Shown: positions 22,132 through 34,122, counted from the stretch's first letter. The stretch is DNA of 64,000 bases from Auanema rhodensis (GCA_964057225.1 OZ059896.1:18906501-18970500); one strand, 5' to 3'. Numbers and translations are program-made. The notes: generated by a model not told the origin, from the letters alone.

Positions 22132-22436
22132 TTATTTTTTGTTTTAAAAAAATCATTACCTGATAGTTTACATGTTTTATTCTGTATTATCTCATACAAT
22201 TGAAAAAAATACTAGCAGTAAAACAAATGCAGTGATAATATTCTCGAGAATGTTCCTATTCAGAGTGAGAAAATATCAAAAATTTCCCGAAGGTTTTCTC
22301 ATAAGGTACTAAAATAAAAGTATTATTTCATATTATTATTTTTTCAGACCTAGAATCGAGACCAAAAAAATCACTACATTTTAGTGAGTTACTGGGTTGG
22401 GTTATACAAATTGTCTAATTTGAATGCGATTTAAAT

Positions 22437-22509
22437 GGCCTTGTGGCCTAATGGATAAGGCGTCAGACTTCGGATCCGAAGATTGTAGGTTCGAGTCCTG
22501 CCAGGGTCG
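22437..22509 (+). tRNA. tRNA-Arg (TCG), G29A variant
   Basis: G29A; anticodon 22470-22472. Last of five consecutive G29A copies. Confidence 0.88.
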
Positions 22510-22813
22510 TTATTTTTTGTTTTAAAAAAATCATTACCTGATAGTTTACATGTTTTATTCTGTATTATCTCATACAATTGAAAAAAATACTAGCAGTAAA
22601 ACAAATGCAGTGATAATATTCTCGAGAATGTTCCTATTCAGAGTGAGAAAATATCAAAAATTTCCCGAAGGTTTTCTCATAAGGTACTAAAATAAAAGTA
22701 TTATTTCATATTATTATTTTTTCAGACCTAGAATTGATAAAAAAAATCAACTACATTTTAGTGAGTTACTGGGTTGGGTTATACAAATTGTCTAATTAGA
22801 ATGCGATTTACAT

Positions 22814-22886
22814 GGCCTTGTGGCCTAATGGATAAGGCGTCGGACTTCGGATCCGAAGATTGTAGGTTCGAGTCCTGCCAGGGTCG
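22814..22886 (+). tRNA. tRNA-Arg (TCG)
   Basis: Consensus copy, anticodon 22847-22849; next at +377. Confidence 0.97.
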
Positions 22887-23190
22887 TTATTTTTTGTTTT
22901 AAAAAAATCATTACCTGATAGTTTACATGTTTTATTCTGTATTATCTCATACAATTGAAAAAAATACTAGCAGTAAAACAAATGCAGTGATAATATTCTC
23001 GAGAATGTTCCTATTCAGAGTGAGAAAATATCAAAAATTTCCCGAAGGTTTTCTCATAAGGTACTAAAATAAAAGTATTATTTCATATTATTATTTTTTC
23101 AGACCTAGAATCGATAAAAAAAATCAACTACATTTTAGTGAGTTACTGGGTTGGGTTATACAAATTGTCTAATTTGAATGCGATTTAAAT

Positions 23191-23263
23191 GGCCTTGTGG
23201 CCTAATGGATAAGGCGTCAGACTTCGGATCCGAAGATTGTAGGTTCGAGTCCTGCCAGGGTCG
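23191..23263 (+). tRNA. tRNA-Arg (TCG), G29A variant
   Basis: G29A; anticodon 23224-23226. The terminator is a longer run of nine T, because the usual A after GTT is T. Confidence 0.88.
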
Positions 23264-23568
23264 TTTTTTTTTGTTTCAAAACAATCAATACCTGATAGTT
23301 TACATGTTTTATTCTGTATTATCTCATACAATTGAAAAAAATACTAGCAATAAAACAAATTCAGTGATAATATTCTCGAAAATGTTCCTATTCAGAGTGA
23401 GAAAATATCTAAAATTTCCCGAAGGTTTTCTCATAAGGTACCAAAATAAAAGTATTATTTCATATTATCATTTTTTCAGACCTAGAATCGGGACCAAAAA
23501 AACCACTACATTTTAGTGAGTTACTGGGTTGGGTTATACAAATTGTCTAATTAGAATGCGATATACAT

Positions 23569-23641
23569 GGCCTTGTGGCCTAATGGATAAGGCGTCGGAC
23601 TTCGGATCCGAAGATTGTAGGTTCGAGTCCTGCCAGGGTCG
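23569..23641 (+). tRNA. tRNA-Arg (TCG)
   Basis: Consensus copy, anticodon 23602-23604; 5' flank ATATACAT. Confidence 0.97.
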
Positions 23642-23944
23642 TTATTTTTTGTTTTAAAAAAATCATTACCTGATAGTTTACATGTTTTATTCTGTATTAT
23701 CTCATACAATTGAAAAAAATACTAGCAGTAAAACAAATGCAGTGATAATATTCTCGAGAATGTTCCTATACAGAGTGAGAAAATATCAAAAATTTCACGA
23801 AGGTTTTCTCATAAGGTACTAAAATAAAAGTATTATTTCATATTATTATTTTTTCAGACCTAGAATCGATAAAAAAATCAACTACATTTTAGTGAGTTAC
23901 TGGGTTGGGTTATACAAATTGTCTAATTTGAATGCGATTTACAT

Positions 23945-24017
23945 GGCCTTGTGGCCTAATGGATAAGGCGTCGGACTTCGGATCCGAAGATTGTAGGTTC
24001 GAGTCTTGCCAGGGTCG
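23945..24017 (+). tRNA. tRNA-Arg (TCG), C62T variant
   Basis: C62T makes a G52-T62 wobble in the T stem and changes the last B-box base (GGTTCGAGTCT). Anticodon 23978-23980. The same change at 26959 marks an eight-unit duplication. Confidence 0.88.
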
Positions 24018-24320
24018 TTATTTTTTGTTTTAAAAAAATCATTACCTGATAAATTACATGTTTTATTCTGTATTATCTCATACAATTGAAAAAAATACTA
24101 GCAGTAAAACAAATGCAGTGATAATATTCTCGAGAATGTTCCTATACAGAGTGAGAAAATATCAAAAATTTCCCGAAGGTTTTCTCATAAGGTACTAAAA
24201 TAAAAGTATTATTTCATATTATTATTTTTTCAGACCTAGAATCGATAAAAAAATCAACTACATTTTAGTGAGTTACTGGGTTGGGTTATACAAATTGTCT
24301 AATTTGAATGCGATTTACAT

Positions 24321-24393
24321 GGCCTTGTGGCCTAATGGATAAGGCGTCGGACTTCGGATCCGAAGATTGTAGGTTCGAGTCCTGCCAGGGTCG
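24321..24393 (+). tRNA. tRNA-Arg (TCG)
   Basis: Consensus copy, anticodon 24354-24356; next at +378. Confidence 0.97.
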
Positions 24394-24698
24394 TTATTTT
24401 TTGTTTTAAAAAAATCATTACCTGATAGTTTACATGTTTTATTCTGTATTATCTCATACAATTGAAAAAAATACTAGCAATAAAACAAATTCAGTGATGA
24501 TATTCTCGAAAATGTTCCTATTCAGAGTGAGAAAATATCTAAAATTTCCCGAAGGTTTTCTCATAAGGTACTAAAATAAAAGTATTATTTCATATTATCA
24601 TTTTTTCAGACCTAGAATCGAGACCAAAAAAACCACTACATTTTAGTGAGTTACTGGGTTGGGTTATACAAATTGTCTAATTAGAATGCGATATACAT

Positions 24699-24771
24699 GG
24701 CCTTGTGGCCTAATGGATAAGGCGTCGGACTTCGGATCCGAAGATTGTAGGTTCGAGTCCTGCCAGGGTCG
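24699..24771 (+). tRNA. tRNA-Arg (TCG)
   Basis: Consensus copy, anticodon 24732-24734; 5' flank ATATACAT. Confidence 0.97.
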
Positions 24772-25074
24772 TTATTTTTTGTTTTAAAAAAATCATTACC
24801 TGATAGTTTTCATGTTTTATTCTGTATTATCTCATACAATTGAAAAAAATACTAGCAGTAAAACAAATGCAGTGATAATATTCTCGAGAATGTTCCTATA
24901 CAGAGTGAGAAAATATCAAAAATTTCCCGAAGGTTTTCTCATAAGGTACTAAAATAAAAGTATTATTTCATATTATTATTTTTTCAGACCTAGAATCGAT
25001 AAAAAAATCAACTACATTTTAGTGAGTTACTGGGTTGGGTTATACAAATTGTCTAATTTGAATGCGATTTACAT

Positions 25075-25147
25075 GGCCTTGTGGCCTAATGGATAAGGCG
25101 TCGGACTTCGGATCCGAAGATTGTAGGTTCGAGTCCTGCCAGGGTCG
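25075..25147 (+). tRNA. tRNA-Arg (TCG)
   Basis: Consensus copy, anticodon 25108-25110; next at +378. Confidence 0.97.
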
Positions 25148-25452
25148 TTATTTTTTGTTTTAAAAAAATCATTACCTGATAGTTTACATGTTTTATTCTG
25201 TATTATCTCATACAATTGAAAAAAATACTAGCAGTAAAACAAATGCAGTGATAATATTCTCGAGAATGTTCCTATTCAGAGTGAGAAAATATCAAAAATT
25301 TCCCGAAGGTTTTCTCATAAGGTACTAAAATAAAAGTATTATTTCATATTATCATTTTTTCAGACCTAGAATCGAGACCAAAAAAACCACTACATTTTAG
25401 TGAGTTACTGGGTTGGGTTATACAAATTGTCTAATTAGAATGCGATTTACAT

Positions 25453-25525
25453 GGCCTTGTGGCCTAATGGATAAGGCGTCGGACTTCGGATCCGAAGATT
25501 GTAGGTTCGAGTCCTGCCAGGGTCG
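25453..25525 (+). tRNA. tRNA-Arg (TCG)
   Basis: Consensus copy, anticodon 25486-25488; next at +376. Confidence 0.97.
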
Positions 25526-25828
25526 TTATTTTTTGTTTTAAAAAAATCATTACCTGATAGTTTTCATGTTTTATTCTGTATTATCTCATACAATTGAAAA
25601 AAATACTAGCAGTAAAACAAATGCAGTGATAATATTCTCGAGAATGTTCCTATACAGAGTGAGAAAATATCAAAAATTTCCCGAAGGTTTTCTCATAAGG
25701 TACTAAAATAAAAGTATTATTTCATATTATTATTTTTTCAGACCTAGAATCGATAAAAAAATCAACTACATTTTAGTGAGTTACTGGGTTGGGTTATACA
25801 AATTGTCTAATTTGAATGCGATTTACAT

Positions 25829-25901
25829 GGCCTTGTGGCCTAATGGATAAGGCGTCGGACTTCGGATCCGAAGATTGTAGGTTCGAGTCCTGCCAGGGTC
25901 G
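25829..25901 (+). tRNA. tRNA-Arg (TCG)
   Basis: Consensus copy, anticodon 25862-25864; next at +378. Confidence 0.97.
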
Positions 25902-26206
25902 TTATTTTTTGTTTTAAAAAAATCATTACCTGATAGTTTACATGTTTTATTCTGTATTATCTCATACAATTGAAAAAAATACTAGCAGTAAAACAAATGC
26001 AGTGATAATATTCTCGAGAATGTTCCTATTCAGAGTGAGAAAATATCAAAAATTTCCCGAAGGTTTTCTCATAAGGTACTAAAATAAAAGTATTATTTCA
26101 TATTATTATTTTTTCAGACCTAGAATCGAGACCAAAAAAACCACTACATTTTAATGAGTTACTGGGTTGGGTTATACAAATTGTCTAATTTGAATGCGAT
26201 TTAAAT

Positions 26207-26279
26207 GGCCTTGTGGCCTAATGGATAAGGCGTCAGACTTCGGATCCGAAGATTGTAGGTTCGAGTCCTGCCAGGGTCG
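26207..26279 (+). tRNA. tRNA-Arg (TCG), G29A variant
   Basis: G29A; anticodon 26240-26242. Isolated among consensus copies. Confidence 0.88.
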
Positions 26280-26582
26280 TTATTTTTTGTTTCAAAACAA
26301 TCAATACCTGATAGTTTACATGTTTTATTCTGTATTATCTCATACAATTGAAAAAAATACTAGCAGTAAAACAAATGCAGTGATAATATTCTCGAGAATG
26401 TTCCTATACAGAGTAAGAAAATATCAAAAATTTCCCGAAGGTTTTCTCATAAGGTACTAAAATAAAAGTATTATTTCATATTATTATTTTTTCAGACCTA
26501 GAATCGATAAAAAAATCAACTACATTTTAGTGAGTTACTGGGTTGGGTTATACAAATTGTCTAATTAGAATGCGATATACAT

Positions 26583-26655
26583 GGCCTTGTGGCCTAATGG
26601 ATAAGGCGTCGGACTTCGGATCCGAAGATTGTAGGTTCGAGTCCTGCCAGGGTCG
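26583..26655 (+). tRNA. tRNA-Arg (TCG)
   Basis: Consensus copy, anticodon 26616-26618; next at +376. Confidence 0.97.
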
Positions 26656-26958
26656 TTATTTTTTGTTTTAAAAAAATCATTACCTGATAGTTTTCATGTT
26701 TTATTCTGTATTATCTCATACAATTGAAAAAAATACTAGCAGTAAAACAAATGCAGTGATAATATTCTCGAGAATGTTCCTATACAGAGTAAGAAAATAT
26801 CAAAAATTTCCCGAAGGTTTTCTCATAAGGTACTAAAATAAAAGTATTATTTCATATTATTATTTTTTCAGACCTAGAATCGATAAAAAAATCAACTACA
26901 TTTTAGTGAGTTACTGGGTTGGGTTATACAAATTGTCTAATTTGAATGCGATTTACAT

Positions 26959-27031
26959 GGCCTTGTGGCCTAATGGATAAGGCGTCGGACTTCGGATCCG
27001 AAGATTGTAGGTTCGAGTCTTGCCAGGGTCG
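26959..27031 (+). tRNA. tRNA-Arg (TCG), C62T variant
   Basis: Same T-stem change as 23945, 3014 bp (eight units) upstream. Anticodon 26992-26994. Confidence 0.88.
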
Positions 27032-27334
27032 TTATTTTTTGTTTTAAAAAAATCATTACCTGATAAATTACATGTTTTATTCTGTATTATCTCATACAAT
27101 TGAAAAAAATACTAGCAGTAAAACAAATGCAGTGATAATATTCTCGAGAATGTTCCTATACAGAGTGAGAAAATATCAAAAATTTCCCGAAGGTTTTCTC
27201 ATAAGGTACTAAAATAAAAGTATTATTTCATATTATTATTTTTTCAGACCTAGAATCGATAAAAAAATCAACTACATTTTAGTGAGTTACTGGGTTGGGT
27301 TATACAAATTGTCTAATTTGAATGCGATTTACAT

Positions 27335-27407
27335 GGCCTTGTGGCCTAATGGATAAGGCGTCGGACTTCGGATCCGAAGATTGTAGGTTCGAGTCCTGCC
27401 AGGGTCG
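27335..27407 (+). tRNA. tRNA-Arg (TCG)
   Basis: Consensus copy, anticodon 27368-27370; spacer matches that after 24321. Confidence 0.97.
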
Positions 27408-27712
27408 TTATTTTTTGTTTTAAAAAAATCATTACCTGATAGTTTACATGTTTTATTCTGTATTATCTCATACAATTGAAAAAAATACTAGCAATAAAAC
27501 AAATTCAGTGATGATATTCTCGAAAATGTTCCTATTCAGAGTGAGAAAATATCTAAAATTTCCCGAAGGTTTTCTCATAAGGTACTAAAATAAAAGTATT
27601 ATTTCATATTATCATTTTTTCAGACCTAGAATCGAGACCAAAAAAACCACTACATTTTAGTGAGTTACTGGGTTGGGTTATACAAATTGTCTAATTAGAA
27701 TGCGATATACAT

Positions 27713-27785
27713 GGCCTTGTGGCCTAATGGATAAGGCGTCGGACTTCGGATCCGAAGATTGTAGGTTCGAGTCCTGCCAGGGTCG
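27713..27785 (+). tRNA. tRNA-Arg (TCG)
   Basis: Consensus copy, anticodon 27746-27748; next at +376. Confidence 0.97.
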
Positions 27786-28088
27786 TTATTTTTTGTTTTA
27801 AAAAAATCATTACCTGATAGTTTTCATGTTTTATTCTGTATTATCTCATACAATTGAAAAAAATACTAGCAGTAAAACAAATGCAGTGATAATATTCTCG
27901 AGAATGTTCCTATACAGAGTGAGAAAATATCAAAAATTTCCCGAAGGTTTTCTCATAAGGTACTAAAATAAAAGTATTATTTCATATTATTATTTTTTCA
28001 GACCTAGAATCGATAAAAAAATCAACTACATTTTAGTGAGTTACTGGGTTGGGTTATACAAATTGTCTAATTTGAATGCGATTTACAT

Positions 28089-28161
28089 GGCCTTGTGGCC
28101 TAATGGATAAGGCGTCGGACTTCGGATCCGAAGATTGTAGGTTCGAGTCCTGCCAGGGTCG
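28089..28161 (+). tRNA. tRNA-Arg (TCG)
   Basis: Consensus copy, anticodon 28122-28124; next at +378. Confidence 0.97.
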
Positions 28162-28466
28162 TTATTTTTTGTTTTAAAAAAATCATTACCTGATAGTTTA
28201 CATGTTTTATTCTGTATTATCTCATACAATTGAAAAAAATACTAGCAGTAAAACAAATGCAGTGATAATATTCTCGAGAATGTTCCTATTCAGAGTGAGA
28301 AAATATCAAAAATTTCCCGAAGGTTTTCTCATAAGGTACTAAAATAAAAGTATTATTTCATATTATCATTTTTTCAGACCTAGAATCGAGACCAAAAAAA
28401 CCACTACATTTTAGTGAGTTACTGGGTTGGGTTATACAAATTGTCTAATTAGAATGCGATTTACAT

Positions 28467-28539
28467 GGCCTTGTGGCCTAATGGATAAGGCGTCGGACTT
28501 CGGATCCGAAGATTGTAGGTTCGAGTCCTGCCAGGGTCG
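28467..28539 (+). tRNA. tRNA-Arg (TCG)
   Basis: Consensus copy, anticodon 28500-28502; next at +376. Confidence 0.97.
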
Positions 28540-28842
28540 TTATTTTTTGTTTTAAAAAAATCATTACCTGATAGTTTTCATGTTTTATTCTGTATTATCT
28601 CATACAATTGAAAAAAATACTAGCAGTAAAACAAATGCAGTGATAATATTCTCGAGAATGTTCCTATACAGAGTGAGAAAATATCAAAAATTTCCCGAAG
28701 GTTTTCTCATAAGGTACTAAAATAAAAGTATTATTTCATATTATTATTTTTTCAGACCTAGAATCGATAAAAAAATCAACTACATTTTAGTGAGTTACTG
28801 GGTTGGGTTATACAAATTGTCTAATTTGAATGCGATTTACAT

Positions 28843-28915
28843 GGCCTTGTGGCCTAATGGATAAGGCGTCGGACTTCGGATCCGAAGATTGTAGGTTCGA
28901 GTCCTGCCAGGGTCG
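28843..28915 (+). tRNA. tRNA-Arg (TCG)
   Basis: Consensus copy, anticodon 28876-28878; next at +379 through one extra A (TTCAATATTA). Confidence 0.97.
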
Positions 28916-29221
28916 TTATTTTTTGTTTTAAAAAAATCATTACCTGATAGTTTACATGTTTTATTCTGTATTATCTCATACAATTGAAAAAAATACTAGC
29001 AGTAAAACAAATGCAGTGATAATATTCTCGAGAATGTTCCTATTCAGAGTGAGAAAATATCAAAAATTTCCCGAAGGTTTTCTCATAAGGTACTAAAATA
29101 AAAGTATTATTTCAATATTATCATTTTTTCAGACCTAGAATCGAGACCAAAAAAACCACTACATTTTAGTGAGTTACTGGGTTGGGTTATACAAATTGTC
29201 TAATTAGAATGCGATATACAT

Positions 29222-29294
29222 GGCCTTGTGGCCTAATGGATAAGGCGTCGGACTTCGGATCCGAAGATTGTAGGTTCGAGTCCTGCCAGGGTCG
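29222..29294 (+). tRNA. tRNA-Arg (TCG)
   Basis: Consensus copy, anticodon 29255-29257; pairs with 31109, five units away. Confidence 0.97.
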
Positions 29295-29597
29295 TTATTT
29301 TTTGTTTTAAAAAAATCATTACCTGATAGTTTACATGTTTTATTCTGTATTATCTCATACAATTGAAAAAAATACTAGCAGTAAAACAAATGCAGTGATA
29401 ATATTCTCGAGAATGTTCCTATACAGAGTGAGAAAATATCAAAAATTTCCCGAAGGTTTTCTCATAAGGTACTAAAATAAAAGTATTATTTCATATTATT
29501 ATTTTTTCAGACCTAGAATCGATAAAAAAATCAACTACATTTTAGTGAGTTACTGGGTTGGGTTATACAAATTGTCTAATTTGAATGCGATTTACAT

Positions 29598-29670
29598 GGC
29601 CTTGTGGCCTAATGGATAAGGCGTCGGACTTCGGATCCGAAGATTGTAGGTTCGAGTCCTGCCAGGGTCG
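29598..29670 (+). tRNA. tRNA-Arg (TCG)
   Basis: Consensus copy, anticodon 29631-29633. The 3' flank GTTTAAAAAAAA is shared with 31485, 32237 and 34499. Confidence 0.97.
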
Positions 29671-29974
29671 TTATTTTTTGTTTAAAAAAAATCATTACCT
29701 GATAAATTACATGTTTTATTCTGTATTATCTCATACAATTGAAAAAAATACTAGCAATAAAACAAATGCAGTGATAATATTCTCGAAAATGTTCCTATAC
29801 AGAGTGAGAAAATATCAAAAATTTCCCGAAGGTTTTCTCATAAGGTACTAAAATAAAAGTATTATTTCATATTATTATTTTTTCAGACCTAGAATTGATA
29901 AAAAAAATCAACTACATTTTAGTGAGTTACTGGGTTGGGTTATACAAATTGTCTAATTAGAATGCGATTTACAT

Positions 29975-30047
29975 GGCCTTGTGGCCTAATGGATAAGGCG
30001 TCGGACTTCGGATCCGAAGATTGTAGGTTCGAGTCCTGCCAGGGTCG
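29975..30047 (+). tRNA. tRNA-Arg (TCG)
   Basis: Consensus copy, anticodon 30008-30010; next at +377. Confidence 0.97.
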
Positions 30048-30351
30048 TTATTTTTTGTTTTAAAAAAATCATTACCTGATAGTTTACATGTTTTATTCTG
30101 TATTATCTCATACAATTGAAAAAAATACTAGCAGTAAAACAAATGCAGTGATAATATTCTCGAGAATGTTCCTATTCAGAGTGAGAAAATATCAAAAATT
30201 TCCCGAAGGTTTTCTCATAAGGTACTAAAATAAAAGTATTATTTCATATTATTATTTTTTCAGACCTAGAATCGATAAAAAAAATCAACTACATTTTAGT
30301 GAGTTACTGGGTTGGGTTATACAAATTGTCTAATTTGAATGCGATTTAAAT

Positions 30352-30424
30352 GGCCTTGTGGCCTAATGGATAAGGCGTCAGACTTCGGATCCGAAGATTG
30401 TAGGTTCGAGTCCTGCCAGGGTCG
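30352..30424 (+). tRNA. tRNA-Arg (TCG), G29A variant
   Basis: G29A; anticodon 30385-30387; long T terminator as at 23191. Last G29A copy. Confidence 0.88.
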
Positions 30425-30729
30425 TTTTTTTTTGTTTCAAAACAATCAATAATTGATAGTTTACATGTTTTATTCTGTATTATCTCATACAATTGAAAAA
30501 AATACTAGCAATAAAACAAATTCAGTGATAATATTCTCGAAAATGTTCCTATTCAGAGTGAGAAAATATCTAAAATTTCCCGAAGGTTTTCTCATAAGGT
30601 ACTAAAATAAAAGTATTATTTCATATTATCATTTTTTCAGACCTAGAATCGGGACCAAAAAAACCACTACATTTTAGTGAGTTACTGGGTTGGGTTATAC
30701 AAATTGTCTAATTAGAATGCGATATACAT

Positions 30730-30802
30730 GGCCTTGTGGCCTAATGGATAAGGCGTCGGACTTCGGATCCGAAGATTGTAGGTTCGAGTCCTGCCAGGGT
30801 CG
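30730..30802 (+). tRNA. tRNA-Arg (TCG)
   Basis: Consensus copy, anticodon 30763-30765; next at +379. Confidence 0.97.
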
Positions 30803-31108
30803 TTATTTTTTGTTTTAAAAAAATCATTACCTGATAGTTTACATGTTTTATTCTGTATTATCTCATACAATTGAAAAAAATACTAGCAATAAAACAAATT
30901 CAGTGATGATATTCTCGAAAATGTTCCTATTCAGAGTGAGAAAATATCTAAAATTTCCCGAAGGTTTTCTCATAAGGTACTAAAATAAAAGTATTATTTC
31001 AATATTATCATTTTTTCAGACCTAGAATCGAGACCAAAAAAACCACTACATTTTAGTGAGTTACTGGGTTGGGTTATACAAATTGTCTAATTAGAATGCG
31101 ATATACAT

Positions 31109-31181
31109 GGCCTTGTGGCCTAATGGATAAGGCGTCGGACTTCGGATCCGAAGATTGTAGGTTCGAGTCCTGCCAGGGTCG
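31109..31181 (+). tRNA. tRNA-Arg (TCG)
   Basis: Consensus copy, anticodon 31142-31144; next at +376. Confidence 0.97.
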
Positions 31182-31484
31182 TTATTTTTTGTTTTAAAAA
31201 AATCATTACCTGATAGTTTACATGTTTTATTCTGTATTATCTCATACAATTGAAAAAAATACTAGCAGTAAAACAAATGCAGTGATAATATTCTCGAGAA
31301 TGTTCCTATACAGAGTGAGAAAATATCAAAAATTTCCCGAAGGTTTTCTCATAAGGTACTAAAATAAAAGTATTATTTCATATTATTATTTTTTCAGACC
31401 TAGAATCGATAAAAAAATCAACTACATTTTAGTGAGTTACTGGGTTGGGTTATACAAATTGTCTAATTTGAATGCGATTTACAT

Positions 31485-31557
31485 GGCCTTGTGGCCTAAT
31501 GGATAAGGCGTCGGACTTCGGATCCGAAGATTGTAGGTTCGAGTCCTGCCAGGGTCG
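31485..31557 (+). tRNA. tRNA-Arg (TCG)
   Basis: Consensus copy, anticodon 31518-31520; next at +376. Confidence 0.97.
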
Positions 31558-31860
31558 TTATTTTTTGTTTAAAAAAAATCATTACCTGATAAATTACATG
31601 TTTTATTCTGTATTATCTCATACAATTGAAAAAAATACTAGCAATAAAACAAATGCAGTGATAATATTCTCGAAAATGTTCCTATACAGAGTGAGAAAAT
31701 ATCAAAAATTTCCCGAAGGTTTTCTCATAAGGTACTAAAATAAAAGTATTATTTCATATTATTATTTTTTCAGACCTAGAATCGATAAAAAAATCAACTA
31801 CATTTTAGTGAGTTACTGGGTTGGGTTATACAAATTGTCTAATTTGAATGCGATTTACAT

Positions 31861-31933
31861 GGCCTTGTGGCCTAATGGATAAGGCGTCGGACTTCGGATC
31901 CGAAGATTGTAGGTTCGAGTCCTGCCAGGGTCG
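31861..31933 (+). tRNA. tRNA-Arg (TCG)
   Basis: Consensus copy, anticodon 31894-31896; next at +376. Confidence 0.97.
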
Positions 31934-32236
31934 TTATTTTTTGTTTTAAAAAAATCATTACCTGATAGTTTACATGTTTTATTCTGTATTATCTCATACA
32001 ATTGAAAAAAATACTAGCAGTAAAACAAATGCAGTGATAATATTCTCGAGAATGTTCCTATACAGAGTGAGAAAATATCAAAAATTTCCCGAAGGTTTTC
32101 TCATAAGGTACTAAAATAAAAGTATTATTTCATATTATTATTTTTTCAGACCTAGAATCGATAAAAAAATCAACTACATTTTAGTGAGTTACTGGGTTGG
32201 GTTATACAAATTGTCTAATTTGAATGCGATTTACAT

Positions 32237-32309
32237 GGCCTTGTGGCCTAATGGATAAGGCGTCGGACTTCGGATCCGAAGATTGTAGGTTCGAGTCCTG
32301 CCAGGGTCG
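32237..32309 (+). tRNA. tRNA-Arg (TCG)
   Basis: Consensus copy, anticodon 32270-32272; next at +376. Confidence 0.97.
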
Positions 32310-32612
32310 TTATTTTTTGTTTAAAAAAAATCATTACCTGATAAATTACATGTTTTATTCTGTATTATCTCATACAATTGAAAAAAATACTAGCAATAAA
32401 ACAAATGCAGTGATAATATTCTCGAAAATGTTCCTATACAGAGTGAGAAAATATCAAAAATTTCCCGAAGGTTTTCTCATAAGGTACTAAAATAAAAGTA
32501 TTATTTCATATTATTATTTTTTCAGACCTAGAATCGATAAAAAAATCAACTACATTTTAGTGAGTTACTGGGTTGGGTTATACAAATTGTCTAATTTGAA
32601 TGCGATTTACAT

Positions 32613-32685
32613 GGCCTTGTGGCCTAATGGATAAGGCGTCGGACTTTGGATCCGAAGATTGTAGGTTCGAGTCCTGCCAGGGTCG
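32613..32685 (+). tRNA. Arg-type tRNA body with TTG (Gln) anticodon
   Basis: One change from consensus, C35T: the loop is CTTTGGA, so the anticodon at 32646-32648 reads TTG (codon CAA, Gln). All stems, both promoter boxes and the T6 terminator are intact. If still charged with Arg, it would insert Arg at CAA codons. If position 35 is an Arg-synthetase identity base, as is generally the case, charging would fall. It could simply be a decaying copy. Confidence 0.85.
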
Positions 32686-32990
32686 TTATTTTTTGTTTTA
32701 AAAAAATCATTACCTGATAGTTTACATGTTTTATTCTGTATTATCTCATACAATTGAAAAAAATACTAGCAATAAAACAAATTCAGTGATGATATTCTCG
32801 AAAATGTTCCTATTCAGAGTGAGAAAATATCTAAAATTTCCCGAAGGTTTTCTCATAAGGTACTAAAATAAAAGTATTATTTCATATTATCATTTTTTCA
32901 GACCTAGAATCGAGAACAAAAAAACCACTACATTTTAGTGAGTTACTGGGTTGGGTTATACAAATTGTCTAATTAGAATGCGATATACAT

Positions 32991-33063
32991 GGCCTTGTGG
33001 CCTAATGGATAAGGCTTCGGACTTCGGATCCGAAGATTGTAGGTTCGAGTCCTGCCAGGGTCG
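32991..33063 (+). tRNA. tRNA-Arg (TCG), G26T
   Basis: G26T between the D and anticodon stems; anticodon 33024-33026; stems intact. Confidence 0.9.
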
Positions 33064-33368
33064 TTATTTTTTGTTTCAAAACAATCAATACCTGATAGTT
33101 TACATGTTTTATTCTGTATTATCTCATACAATTGAAAAAAATACTATCAATAAAACAAATTCAGTGATAATATTCTCGAAAATGTTCCTATTCATAGTGA
33201 GAAAATATCTAAAATTTCCCGAAGGTTTTCTCATAAGGTACTAAAAAAAAAGTATTATTTCATATTATCATTTTTTCAGACCTAGAATCGAGACCAAAAA
33301 AACCACTACATTTTAGTGAGTTACTGGGTTGGGTTATACAAATTGTCTAATTAGAATGCGATATACAT

Positions 33369-33441
33369 GGCCTTGTGGCCTAATGGATAAGGCGTCGGAC
33401 TTCGGATCCGAAGATTGTAGGTTCGAGTCCTGCCAGGGTCG
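33369..33441 (+). tRNA. tRNA-Arg (TCG)
   Basis: Consensus copy, anticodon 33402-33404; next at +376. Confidence 0.97.
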
Positions 33442-33744
33442 TTATTTTTTGTTTTAAAAAAATCATTACCTGATAGTTTACATGTTTTATTCTGTATTAT
33501 CTCATACAATTGAAAAAAATACTAGCAGTAAAACAAATGCAGTGATAATATTCTCGAGAATGTTCCTATACAGAGTGAGAAAATATCAAAAATTTCCCGA
33601 AGGTTTTCTCATAAGGTATTAAAAAAAAAGTATTATTTCATATTATTATTTTTTCAGACCTAGAATCGATAAAAAAATCAACTACATTTTAGTGAGTTAC
33701 TGGGTTGGGTTATACAAATTGTCTAATTTGAATGCGATTTACAT

Positions 33745-33817
33745 GGCCTTGTGGCCTAATGGATAAGGCGTCGGACTTCGGATCCAAAGATTGTAGGTTC
33801 GAGTCCTGCCAGGGTCG
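33745..33817 (+). tRNA. tRNA-Arg (TCG), G42A
   Basis: G42A leaves C28 unpaired in the anticodon stem (TCGGA/TCCAA). Anticodon 33778-33780. Confidence 0.83.
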
Positions 33818-34122
33818 TTATTTTTTGTTTTAAAAAAATCATTACCTGATAGTTTACATGTTTTATTCTGTATTATCTCATACAATTGAAAAAAATACTA
33901 GCAGTAAAACAAATGCAGTGATAATATTCTCGAGAATGTTCCTATTCAGAGTGAGAAAATATCAAAAATTTCCCGAAGGTTTTCTCATAAGGTACTAAAA
34001 TAAAAGTATTATTTCATATTATCATTTTTTCAGACCTAGAATCGAGACCAAAAAAACCACTACATTTTAGTGAGTTACTGGGTTGGGTTATACAAATTGT
34101 CTAATTAGAATGCGATATACAT

